Below, piece after piece: positions 1 through 8,248 of a DNA stretch of 10,654 nucleotides (position 1 is the first letter of the stretch; each line of letters opens with the position of its first letter). The stretch covers positions 1 through 10,654 of the forward strand of contig CALXGD010000112.1 of the NCBI GenBank assembly GCA_944387745.1, in the 5' to 3' direction. The notes beneath the pieces are model-generated. The model was not told where the DNA came from and searched no databases. It worked only from the letters and a program-made list of their open reading frames with translations. This DNA comes from an uncultured Oscillospiraceae bacterium. Lineage in GTDB: Bacteria > Bacillota_A > Clostridia > Oscillospirales > Oscillospiraceae. The translations under genes were made by a program, and so were the position numbers.

Positions 1-2329
<2,329 letters not shown>

Positions 2330-2330
<1 letters not shown>

Positions 2331-2641
2331 CAGCTCACAACCTTCTCTGCTAAGAAAGCGGCCGCCCGCTCCAGGCGCCCCCGGGCCTCTTCCTTCTGCA
2401 TCTCACAGTCCCGGCGGGCCTCCTCCAGCACATCCTGGGTCCACTGGGCAGCCTGAGCCTCCGCCTGGGCCATCATCTCCCGGGCCTGGAGCTCCGCCTG
2501 CTGCCGGGCCTGTTCCGCCTGGAGGCGAAGGGACCTCTGGGCCTCCGCCAGCCGCTGCTTGTTCTGCGCGGCCGCAGCCTCCTTCTGCCGCTTGACCTGT
2601 TCCTCCAGCTCTGTCACCGCCTGGATCGCTTCCATTGCCAT
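2330..2641 (-). CDS. V-type ATPase peripheral stalk subunit, G/H type
   Basis: A 103-residue, almost wholly helical and charged protein, rich in Ala, Gln, Glu and Arg, with coiled-coil character from about residue 10 to 98 and no membrane segment. Its length, composition and place directly before subunit I are those of the small peripheral-stalk subunit (called G or H; NtpF in Enterococcus), which pairs with subunit E to link the catalytic head to subunit I. The family is low in sequence identity, so the call rests mainly on context and coiled-coil pattern. The ATG at 2641 is preceded by a weak GGTGA 6 nt away; a second in-frame ATG two codons later is possible. Its stop overlaps the subunit I start (TGATG). 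It is the first gene after the promoter at 2697-2725. Confidence 0.85.
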
Positions 2642-2696
2642 AACGATTCACCACCCTGTCCCATGCTTTTCTGCAAGTTTAAGATTTTATACTGTC

Positions 2697-2725
2697 ATTC
2701 TAGGCGAACTTGAGAAAAAAAGCAA
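2697..2725 (-). promoter_or_regulatory. Promoter of the V-ATPase operon
   Basis: On the minus strand a -35 TTGCTT (2725-2720) and a -10 TAGAAT (2702-2697) are separated by exactly 17 nt, with an AT-rich CAAAATTTTC just upstream that could act as an UP element. The expected start near 2690 leaves a leader of about 50 nt before the stalk subunit ATG at 2641. The -35 and its upstream bases are identical to those of the lipid kinase promoter at 7143-7170. A second -10-like TATAAA lies just downstream (about 2686-2691) but lacks a matching -35. Confidence 0.75.
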
Positions 2726-2735
2726 GAAAATTTTG

Positions 2736-3012
2736 CCTCACTTCCGAATTTTAACCAGAAGTATCAAACCATCTTCAAACTTTTCCCGCAGAATTCATCT
2801 AATTTTTACAATTTTTTCTCTTTATTTATCCTTTTTGCGCCAATGAAACGATTTTAAAATTAGTTTATACGTTCCATCATTTTTTAATCTCCGCACATAA
2901 TTTTGCAAAATTCTTTCGTTTTTTCTGCAGAAGTTTCCCTGCCGCGCTTGAGGAATCCCGCGCAGTCCTCTCCGTGTCCTGTTTTCCGGGGGCAGGCGGC
3001 GCTGTGAGGGCA
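2736..3012. other. AT-rich intergenic spacer between the glmS terminator and the V-ATPase promoter
   Basis: No gene with a ribosome binding site was found here on either strand. From about 2740 to 2935 the base composition is strongly AT-rich, unlike the GC-rich genes around it. It contains a perfect 14-bp palindrome, AATTTTGCAAAATT, at 2899-2912, which could be a regulator site. On the minus strand a TTGCAA inside this palindrome is followed by only a poor -10. The stretch 2940-3012 is GC-rich and shows nothing recognisable. Confidence 0.6.
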
Positions 3013-3040
3013 TAAAAAAGCCGCCTGCAAGCAGGCGGCT
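3013..3040 (-). terminator. Rho-independent terminator of glmS
   Basis: On the minus strand AGCCGCCTGC (3040-3031) pairs perfectly with GCAGGCGGCT (3028-3019), in practice a 9-bp stem with a CTTG tetraloop, followed by six T residues (3019-3014). It lies 56 nt past the glmS stop codon. The plus strand has no T run after the stem, so it works in one direction and insulates the V-ATPase operon from glmS transcription. Confidence 0.93.
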
Positions 3041-3095
3041 AAATGGGTTTTCAATTCTGTCCCCTATCCCCGGCCGGGCTCTTGTCCGGGAGCCT

Positions 3096-4928
3096 CTATT
3101 CCACTGTGACACTCTTGGCCAAATTTCTCGGCTTGTCAATGTCACACCCCCGCATAAGGGCCACATAGTAGGCAAACAGCTGCAGGGGAATCACTTCCAG
3201 AGATGGCAGGAACATGGGGTCGGTATCTGGAATCGTCAACGCGCTGTCCACCAGGGCGTCCAGAGCGTCCTTGTGGGCCTGGGCGGCCACGCCGATCACG
3301 TCGGCGCCCCTGGCCTTGACCTCCTTCACGTTGCTCATAAGCTTGTCGAACAGCTCATTCCAGCTGGCCAGGGCCACCACCAGGGTGCCATCCTCAATGA
3401 GGGAGATAGTGCCGTGCTTCAGCTCCCCGGCGGCGTAGGCCTCTGAGTGGATGTAGGAGATCTCCTTTAGCTTCAGGGAGCCCTCCAGCCCCACGGCGTA
3501 GTCGATATTCCGCCCGATAAAGAACACCGAGCTGTGGTTGAAGTAGACAGAGGCGTAGTACTGGATCTCCCGCGTGTGCTTCAGGACCTCCTCCGCCTTG
3601 GCGGGCAGGCGCTGGAGCTCCTCCACCAGCTCCCGGGACCGCTCCGGGCTCAGCCGGCCCAACAGGTCGGCAAAGTGGATGGCCAGCAGGTAGATCACCG
3701 CCAGCTGAGTGGAGTAGGCCTTGGTGGTAGCCACGGCAATCTCCGGCCCGGCCCAGGTGTACAGCACATCGTCCGACTCCCGGGCGATGGTGGAGCCCAC
3801 CACGTTGACGATGGACAGCACCCGGGCCCCCAGGCGCTTGGCCTCCCGCATGGCAGCCAGGGTGTCGATGGTCTCGCCGGACTGGCTGATCACCAGGGCC
3901 AGGGTGTGCTCTGACACAAGGGGCTCACAGTACCGGAACTCCGAGGCCAGGGTCACCTCCACTGGGATGCGCAGCAGCCGCTCCAGAATATACTTGGCGG
4001 CCACGCCCACATGGTAGGAGGAGCCGCAGGCGATGATGTAAAACCGGTCCAGCCTCTCCAGGTCCTCTCGGGTGATGGTCAGGCCGTCAAGTACCACCTT
4101 CCCATCCCGGATACGGGGGGAGATGGTGTCCCGGATGGCTTTGGGCTCCTCCATAATCTCCTTGAACATGAAGTGGGGGTAGCCCCCCTTCTCCGCCGTG
4201 GAGATCTCCCAGTCCACGTGGGAGCGAGCCTTCTCCACCGGCTGGAAGAGGGCGTCGTATACCTGCACCCCCTCCTGGGTGAGCACCGCCACCTCTCCGT
4301 CGTCCAGATAGCACACCTCCCGGGTGTACTTGATGACAGCCGTCACGTCGGAGGCCAGCATCTGGAAGCCGTCTCCATAGCCCAAAATCAGCGGAGAATC
4401 CTTTCGCACCGCCACCAGCTTATCCGGCTCGTCGGCGCAGACGATGCCCAGGGCGTAGGCCCCCTGGATCCGGTGGAGCACTTCATACACCGCCTCCAGC
4501 AGGTTGCCCTGGTAGTAGTACTCCAGCAGCTGGGCCACTACCTCCGTGTCAGTCTCGGAGCGGAAGGCAACCCCCTTGTCCTGGAGAAAGCGCTTCAGCT
4601 CCTCAAAGTTTTCAACGATCCCGTTGTGAACCACGGCGATCCGCCCGGACTGGCTCACCTGGGGATGGGAATTCACATCGTTGGGCGCCCCGTGGGTGGC
4701 CCATCGGGTGTGTCCCACCCCCATGAGGCCGGACACCTTGGCCCCGTCCTCCGTCAGATCCCTGAGCACCTGGAGGCGGCCCTTGGCCTTCACCACCTGC
4801 AGGCCCTTCTCCCGGTCGTACACCGCCAAGCCTGCGGAGTCGTACCCCCGGTACTCCAGGCGGGACAGGCCCTCTAGCAGGATGGGGGCCGCCGGCTCAT
4901 TTCCAATAAATCCAACAATTCCGCACAT
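3096..4928 (-). CDS. glmS: Glutamine-fructose-6-phosphate aminotransferase (isomerizing)
   Basis: Makes glucosamine-6-phosphate from fructose-6-phosphate and glutamine, the first step towards UDP-N-acetylglucosamine and cell wall. The 610 residues match the usual length. MCGIVGFIGN puts the nucleophile Cys2 of the class II glutaminase domain at the N-terminus after Met removal; HTRWATHG (73-80) and HNGIVEN (101-107) are further glutaminase motifs. Two SIS sugar-binding domains follow, with CGSS (301-304) and SQSGET (348-353) in the first. The isomerase residues are visible as K486 and E489 (LKLKEIS), H505 (ELKHG) and K605 (near the C-terminal NLAKSVTVE). The start ATG at 4928 has AGGAGG (4944-4939) 10 nt upstream. 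Expression is very likely controlled by the glmS ribozyme in its leader, and transcription ends at the hairpin at 3013-3040. Confidence 0.98.
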   Translation of the reverse strand: MCGIVGFIGNEPAAPILLEGLSRLEYRGYDSAGLAVYDREKGLQVVKAKGRLQVLRDLTEDGAKVSGLMGVGHTRWATHGAPNDVNSHPQVSQSGRIAVVHNGIVENFEELKRFLQDKGVAFRSETDTEVVAQLLEYYYQGNLLEAVYEVLHRIQGAYALGIVCADEPDKLVAVRKDSPLILGYGDGFQMLASDVTAVIKYTREVCYLDDGEVAVLTQEGVQVYDALFQPVEKARSHVDWEISTAEKGGYPHFMFKEIMEEPKAIRDTISPRIRDGKVVLDGLTITREDLERLDRFYIIACGSSYHVGVAAKYILERLLRIPVEVTLASEFRYCEPLVSEHTLALVISQSGETIDTLAAMREAKRLGARVLSIVNVVGSTIARESDDVLYTWAGPEIAVATTKAYSTQLAVIYLLAIHFADLLGRLSPERSRELVEELQRLPAKAEEVLKHTREIQYYASVYFNHSSVFFIGRNIDYAVGLEGSLKLKEISYIHSEAYAAGELKHGTISLIEDGTLVVALASWNELFDKLMSNVKEVKARGADVIGVAAQAHKDALDALVDSALTIPDTDPMFLPSLEVIPLQLFAYYVALMRGCDIDKPRNLAKSVTVE

Positions 4929-4989
4929 AAATACAATTCCTCCTAATGGGAAAATTGGGAGGACAAACTCGCAGCCATTTGCCTCGTCA

Positions 4990-5156
4990 TCCGGTCACCG
5001 GGGGTCTGTTTTGCGGTCGCCCGCATATTTGTCCCCTGTGTCACGCACCCGGAGCGGTGCGGAAGGGCATCCGCCGAAGTTTCGGGGCGGCCGTGGGCCT
5101 CCCCCTCGATACTCCCTTCTCCTCGTCGTCCTGCCCGCAGGCAGGCGCTGGCGCTT
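4990..5156 (-). ncRNA. glmS ribozyme: glmS ribozyme (glucosamine-6-phosphate-activated self-cleaving riboswitch)
   Basis: The minus strand upstream of glmS carries the conserved core of this ribozyme in order: the cleavage site A/GCGCC (between 5155 and 5154), a P1-type stem CCTGCC-TGCG-GGCAGG, GACGAGGA (from 5127), GGGAGTATCGA (5116-5106), a P3 stem whose GGGG and CCCC arms flank a GC-rich loop, then TTCGGCGGATGCC (5078-5066), which contains the segment that pairs back with GCGCC. The P4 region is also plausible: GGGG...CCCC enclosing GCGG-GCGA-CCGC. Glucosamine-6-phosphate acts as cofactor for cleavage, and in Bacillus subtilis the cut transcript is degraded by RNase J, giving feedback on glmS. 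The 3' boundary is approximate. About 60 nt separate it from the glmS ATG. Confidence 0.93.
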
Positions 5157-5220
5157 CTGATGGGTCGCCCCATGGTCCTCCTTTCCTTCTGCGATGGGGT
5201 TGCTTCTCTCTATTCATAAA

Positions 5221-5234
5221 CGGGCCGCAGCCCG
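5221..5234 (-). terminator. Weak hairpin after the acetyltransferase gene
   Basis: CGGGC-TGCG-GCCCG forms a 5-bp stem starting one base after the acetyltransferase stop codon, followed on the minus strand only by TTTATG. The short stem and T run make efficient termination doubtful, so some transcripts may run on into the glmS ribozyme and glmS. Confidence 0.3.
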
Positions 5235-5235
5235 A

Positions 5236-5817
5236 TTATGCCTCGTCCTTGGGCCCCTCGCCCTGGAAAATCTCCTTCACCACCCGGCATGGGTTGCCCA
5301 CCGCCACCACGTTGGGCGGGATATCCCGGCGGACAACGCTGCCCCCGCCAATGACGGCCCCAGAGCCGATGGTCACCCCGGGCAGAACGGTCACATTTCC
5401 TCCGAACCACACGTTGTCCCCTACGACAATGGGCCGGGCGTACTCCAGCCCCGCGTTTCGGGTCTGGGCGTCCAGGGGATGTCCGGCTGTGTAGAAGCCG
5501 CAGTTGGGGCCGATAAACACATGGTCCCCAAAAATCACCGGGGCACAGTCCAGGATGACGCAGTTGTGGTTGATCTCCACATGGGAGCCCATCTGAATGT
5601 TCTCCCCGTAGTCGCACCAGAACATGGGCTGCACCAGGATGTCCTCCCCCGCACCGCCCAGCAGCCGCCGGAGGATCTGCTCTCCCTGTGCCGGATGAGA
5701 GATTACAGTCTGGTTAAACTGCCGGCACAGCTCCTTGGCCCGCTGCCGGGCCAGGTTCAGCTCCGGAGCGCCCGCGAAGTACAGCCCCCCAGCCAGCATT
5801 TTTTCTCGCTCGCCCAC
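5236..5817 (-). CDS. Maa/LacA/NodL-family sugar O-acetyltransferase
   Basis: A 193-residue acetyl-CoA-dependent acetyltransferase of the left-handed beta-helix (hexapeptide repeat) type, related to maltose and galactoside O-acetyltransferases; the sugar acceptor cannot be told from sequence. The N-terminal helical domain begins EKMLAGGLYFAGAPEL, typical of the family, followed by PMFWCDYGENIQMG (64-77), EINHNCVILD (81-90) and hexapeptide turns through 175. H113 in TAGHPLD is the expected catalytic histidine. The end, VAVGNPCRVVKEI, is also typical. I chose the GTG at 5817 because AAGGAG (5831-5826) sits 8 nt upstream and because this start gives the family's normal N-terminus. The frame stays open further upstream to 6129, but that part crosses a promoter and looks non-coding. 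It lies between the lipid kinase and glmS, with its own promoter. Confidence 0.92.
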   Translation of the reverse strand: MGEREKMLAGGLYFAGAPELNLARQRAKELCRQFNQTVISHPAQGEQILRRLLGGAGEDILVQPMFWCDYGENIQMGSHVEINHNCVILDCAPVIFGDHVFIGPNCGFYTAGHPLDAQTRNAGLEYARPIVVGDNVWFGGNVTVLPGVTIGSGAVIGGGSVVRRDIPPNVVAVGNPCRVVKEIFQGEGPKDEA

Positions 5818-5913
5818 TCTTCGCTCTCCTTCCAGCCAGCCGGCACCCCGGTCCATCCCACTGCGGTCAGGCATAAAGGCGTCAAAAAACGGGGATTCCA
5901 TCCATGCTGGCTG
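5818..5913 (-). promoter_or_regulatory. Structured 5' leader of the acetyltransferase gene
   Basis: The roughly 95-nt leader can fold end to end: CAGCCAGC at the 5' end (5913-5906) pairs with GCTGGCTG (5840-5833), and inside this CCCCG (5894-5890) pairs with CGGGG (5850-5846). The 3' arm ends right next to the ribosome binding site AAGGAG (5831-5826). The fold could bring the 5' end close to the ribosome site or influence its access. It matches no riboswitch class that I recognise. Confidence 0.4.
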
Positions 5914-5917
5914 TTTT

Positions 5918-5946
5918 ATTATAGTGAAATTTCCCTGAGATGTAAA
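5918..5946 (-). promoter_or_regulatory. Promoter of the acetyltransferase gene
   Basis: On the minus strand -35 TTTACA (5946-5941), a 17-nt spacer and a perfect -10 TATAAT (5923-5918) form a near-consensus sigma-A promoter. The start is expected near 5911. It may also supply transcription to glmS, for which no clear separate promoter was found. Confidence 0.85.
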
Positions 5947-6171
5947 GCGTCTCCCGTACAATTCTCTCCCGATTTCCCATTCTCTCTTGATTACCTTAAC
6001 ATTTCGCGGTACAATTTTCTTACTGACACGGCTAAGAAAATAGAGTACGTCCAGGACGTTCTGTACCACTGCGCCCACACCTACTCTGGTCCTTCTGGGA
6101 GACCGCCTGTGCGGCATGTGGGACATCAATTTTGACGCCTGCGGCGGCTGGCCTGCACCCCCTCCCGGCCT
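5947..6171. other. Intergenic region with inverted repeats and a plus-strand promoter-like pair
   Basis: Between the lipid kinase stop and the acetyltransferase promoter no supported gene is seen. On the plus strand TTGATT (5987-5992), 17 nt, TACAAT (6010-6015) looks like a promoter reading to the right, towards the antisense side of the lipid kinase gene. Overlapping its end is an inverted repeat, TTTTCTTA (6015-6022) and TAAGAAAA (6033-6040), with a 10-bp spacer. A second one, ACGTCC-A-GGACGT, lies at 6047-6059. No clear terminator for the lipid kinase gene was found. Confidence 0.45.
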
Positions 6172-7068
6172 CTATTTTCCAGAGAGAACCGACAGGGCCT
6201 GGCGGTGGTTCTCCACCACGCTCACCGTCTGGCTGCCCCCGAACTCCCCGTCCAGGGTCCAGGAGACGGGCTTCTCGCTGACAAACTTCAGCCGGGCGGC
6301 GTGGAAGGACAGCAGGGCACTCCCCTCCTCCACCGCCCCCGGACGGAGCAGAGTCTGGAGGCCTGCGCCGATCTCCCAGATGTTTAGAGGCTTGCGCACC
6401 AGGATGACCTCAAACAGGCCGTCGTCCAGCTCCACCCGGTCGGTGGGCAGCATTTTCATACCCCCCACTGAGCTGGTGTTGCACACCATCCCATAGAAGA
6501 AATCGTCCTCCAGCGTCTGTCCGTCATACTCCACCTTGAAGCGGCAGGGGGTGATGGAGGGGATGGAGGCAATCCCCGCTGCAATATAGGCCAGGTGGCC
6601 AAAGGTGTTCTTCAGATCCTGGGGCGTGTCATAGGCCACCTCAGTAAAGGCTCCGAAGGCGGCCACATAGACAAAGGTCTGCTGGTTCAGGGTCCCCACA
6701 TCCCAACGAATGGGCTCCCTGTCCCCCGCAGCCAGCTCCGCCGCCTTTTTAAAGGAGCGTGGAATGTGCAGGGTGATGGCGCAGTCGTTGGTGGACCCCG
6801 CCGGAATATACCCCAGCACAGGGGGATGGCTCAGCTCCAGCAGGCCGGCAGCCGTCTCGCTGAGAGTTCCATCTCCACCACAGCAAACCACCCGGTCATA
6901 GTAGGCCCCCAGCTCCCGAGTGATCCGGGCGGCGTCTCCCTTACCCTGGGTGGCATAGACGGCGGGCAGCCAGCCAGCCTTGACAAATGTATCCACCGCC
7001 GCAGACAGATGGCTCGCCGCCGCCCCTTTTCCGGCGGCGGGATTATATATAAAGAGCATCCGTTTCAC
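6172..7068 (-). CDS. Diacylglycerol kinase family lipid kinase (DagK/YegS/BmrU type)
   Basis: A 298-residue soluble ATP-dependent lipid kinase of the diacylglycerol/sphingosine kinase superfamily, probably acting at the membrane face on diacylglycerol or a similar lipid. NPAAGKG (9-15), GGDGTLSE (64-71, nucleotide-binding loop), PAGSTND (89-95), the acidic ELDDGLFEVILVR (214-225) and LDGE (272-275) are the family's conserved blocks in the usual order. The length is normal. The exact lipid is unknown; Gram-positive DgkB recycles diacylglycerol from lipoteichoic acid synthesis, but homologues with other roles exist. The start used is GTG at 7068, preceded by GGGGGGAA; the ATG at 7059 is an alternative with no ribosome binding site. 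It is a single gene with its own promoter at 7143-7170, transcribed divergently from the reductase gene at 7333. Confidence 0.93.
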   Translation of the reverse strand: MKRMLFIYNPAAGKGAAASHLSAAVDTFVKAGWLPAVYATQGKGDAARITRELGAYYDRVVCCGGDGTLSETAAGLLELSHPPVLGYIPAGSTNDCAITLHIPRSFKKAAELAAGDREPIRWDVGTLNQQTFVYVAAFGAFTEVAYDTPQDLKNTFGHLAYIAAGIASIPSITPCRFKVEYDGQTLEDDFFYGMVCNTSSVGGMKMLPTDRVELDDGLFEVILVRKPLNIWEIGAGLQTLLRPGAVEEGSALLSFHAARLKFVSEKPVSWTLDGEFGGSQTVSVVENHRQALSVLSGK

Positions 7069-7096
7069 ATTCTGTTCCCCCGCTTAAAGACTTTGC

Positions 7097-7134
7097 GCGG
7101 CACCGCACCCGTTTTGAACATCCGGGTGTGCCGC
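7097..7134 (-). promoter_or_regulatory. Stem-loop at the 5' end of the lipid kinase mRNA
   Basis: On the minus strand GCGGCAC pairs with GTGCCGC, and directly inside it ACCCG pairs with CGGGT around an 11-nt loop, with a 3-nt GCG bulge on one side. It begins within a few nucleotides of the predicted transcription start (about 7136) and no T run follows, so it is more likely an mRNA-stabilising or regulatory 5' hairpin than a terminator. Confidence 0.5.
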
Positions 7135-7142
7135 CGCCCCTT

Positions 7143-7170
7143 ATTATAGGGACCGCCTTTAAAAAAGCAA
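7143..7170 (-). promoter_or_regulatory. Promoter of the lipid kinase gene
   Basis: On the minus strand -35 TTGCTT (7170-7165), a 16-nt spacer and a perfect -10 TATAAT (7148-7143) are preceded by the AT-rich CAAAATTTTC. The block AAAAAAGCAAGAAAATTTTG (plus strand 7161-7180) recurs exactly at 2716-2735 in the V-ATPase promoter. Confidence 0.82.
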
Positions 7171-7185
7171 GAAAATTTTGTAAAC

Positions 7186-7214
7186 TTTTCGGGAAATTTG
7201 AATCAGCTATGATA
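7186..7214 (+). promoter_or_regulatory. Possible promoter of the SDR gene
   Basis: A good -10 TATGAT (7209-7214) has only a poor -35, TTTTCG (7186-7191), 17 nt upstream. It is divergent from the lipid kinase promoter, the two -35 regions being about 16 bp apart, so both could share a regulator. The leader of about 110 nt that follows can form alternative hairpins: GCTCC at 7272-7276 may pair with 7288-7292 or, as CGGCTCC from 7270, with 7307-7313 just before the ribosome binding site. Confidence 0.35.
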
Positions 7215-7332
7215 AATTCCCGTTAACTTCCCCTTTTTCTCCCTCTTTTGGGGCAGGACTCCGTCCCGTCGGCTCCGTAGGGGCGCGGGAGCACCGGGAA
7301 GCCTCGGGAGCCGTAAAAACAGGAGGCCACCT

Positions 7333-8088
7333 ATGGAACAGCAAACCAAGCTTCACCCTACAGTCCTCATCTCCGGGGCATCCCGGGGGATCGGCGCCGC
7401 CGCCGCCCGGCGCTTTGCTGCCGGGGGCTGGGACGTGGCGGTCAACTACTGCCGCTCCCGGGAACAGGCGGAGGCCCTTGTGCAGGAACTCACCGCCTCC
7501 GGTGTCCGCGCCCTCCCCCTGGAGGCGGACGTGTCCCGGCCGGAGGAGGCCAGCGCCCTCGTACAGCGGACGGAGGAGGCCCTGGGCCCTCTGGACGCCC
7601 TGGTCTGCAGCGCCGGGATCGCCCCCAGACAGATGCTCCTCACTGATCTGCCCCCCGCCCAGTGGGAACAGGTCCTGTCTGTCAATTTGAGCGGCGTCTT
7701 TCACCTCCTGCAGGCAGCAGTGCCCGGCTTTGTCCGGCGGCAGAGGGGCGCCGTGGTCACCCTCTCCTCTATGTGGGGGATCACCGGCGGCTCTTGTGAG
7801 GCGGCCTACTCCGCCTCCAAAGCGGGGGTCATCGGTCTGACCCAGGCCATGGCCAAGGAGCTTGGGCCCTCCCATATCCGGGTGAACTGCGTGGCCCCCG
7901 GCGTCATCCGCACCGATATGAACGCCCATCTGAGCCAGGCGGATCTGGACTCCCTGGCGGAGGAAACTCCCCTGTGCCGCATCGGGACGCCGGAGGAGGT
8001 GGCGGAGGCCATCTTCTTCCTGGCCTCCCCCGCCGCCAGCTTCATCACCGGACAGGTCCTCCGTGTAGATGGAGGCATGGTCATCTGA
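7333..8088 (+). CDS. FabG-like short-chain dehydrogenase/reductase, possibly EF-P 5-aminopentanone reductase (YmfI-like)
   Basis: A 251-residue classical SDR with an NAD(P)-binding Rossmann fold. SGASRGIG (14-21) is the cofactor glycine motif; the catalytic tetrad is N118 (SVNLSGVF), S146, Y159 and K163 (YSASK). The C-terminal part has the usual VAPG (187-190) and [12 protein letters not shown]. The usual NNAG motif is CSAG (92-95). The active-site segment [16 protein letters not shown] closely follows what I recall of Bacillus subtilis YmfI (SSIWGQIGASCEVLYS), which reduces the 5-aminopentanone group on elongation factor P, so this role is possible; otherwise it is a 3-oxoacyl-ACP reductase-like enzyme. 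AGGAGG (7321-7326) lies 6 nt before the ATG. It is not in a fatty-acid gene cluster, and efp is not in the window. The next gene on this strand has its own promoter. Confidence 0.92.
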   Translation: MEQQTKLHPTVLISGASRGIGAAAARRFAAGGWDVAVNYCRSREQAEALVQELTASGVRALPLEADVSRPEEASALVQRTEEALGPLDALVCSAGIAPRQMLLTDLPPAQWEQVLSVNLSGVFHLLQAAVPGFVRRQRGAVVTLSSMWGITGGSCEAAYSASKAGVIGLTQAMAKELGPSHIRVNCVAPGVIRTDMNAHLSQADLDSLAEETPLCRIGTPEEVAEAIFFLASPAASFITGQVLRVDGGMVI

Positions 8089-8147
8089 CGCCTCCAAATT
8101 TCCCTCTAAATTGACCAAAATTTGTGGTTTTCGCTGGAAAACAGTGG

Positions 8148-8176
8148 TTGCCAGGAGGGAGAAAGGTTGTTATAAT
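8148..8176 (+). promoter_or_regulatory. Promoter of the DUF4015-like gene
   Basis: -35 TTGCCA (8148-8153), a 17-nt spacer and a perfect -10 TATAAT (8171-8176), 60 nt after the reductase stop. The expected start near 8183 gives a GC-rich leader of about 65 nt containing a possible CCGGC...GCCGG stem before the ribosome binding site. Confidence 0.85.
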
Positions 8177-8248
8177 AAGGGGCATCTCAGATCCCGGCGC
8201 GGAAGCCGAGCCCTCCCCGCCGGACAGCGCAGAAGGAGGAAAATACCT

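Noticed and set aside
3068..3090. GC-rich CCCGG/CCGGG inverted repeats just after the glmS stop codon
   Set aside because: No T run follows on either strand and the better terminator is at 3013-3040, so no separate function is claimed.
2822..3175. Minus-strand open frame across the glmS end and the AT-rich spacer
   Set aside because: It overlaps the glmS 3' end and the terminator, has no ribosome binding site, and its codon content changes abruptly with base composition.
4011..4877. Long plus-strand open frame opposite glmS (288 codons)
   Set aside because: Antisense shadow of a highly conserved GC-rich gene; no ribosome binding site and no recognisable protein features.
4943..5173. A 76-codon minus-strand frame starting at 5173, with AAGGAGG just upstream, running through the glmS leader
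   Set aside because: It lies over the conserved ribozyme on the same strand, the ribosome site is only 3 nt from the ATG, and the peptide looks like no known protein. Translation would unfold the ribozyme.
5818..6129. N-terminal extension of the acetyltransferase to 297 residues
   Set aside because: It crosses a near-consensus promoter (5918-5946), has no family similarity, and the GTG at 5817 has a strong ribosome binding site and gives the normal family N-terminus.
7207..8118. Minus-strand open frame opposite the SDR gene (303 codons)
   Set aside because: It is a shadow of an SDR with an intact catalytic tetrad; composition is Gly-rich and no family is recognised.
8069..8248. 60-residue N-terminal extension of the DUF4015-like protein, starting inside the SDR gene
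   Set aside because: It contains the promoter (8148-8176), has no ribosome binding site and is basic, low-quality sequence; the GTG at 8249 has AAGGAGG at good spacing.
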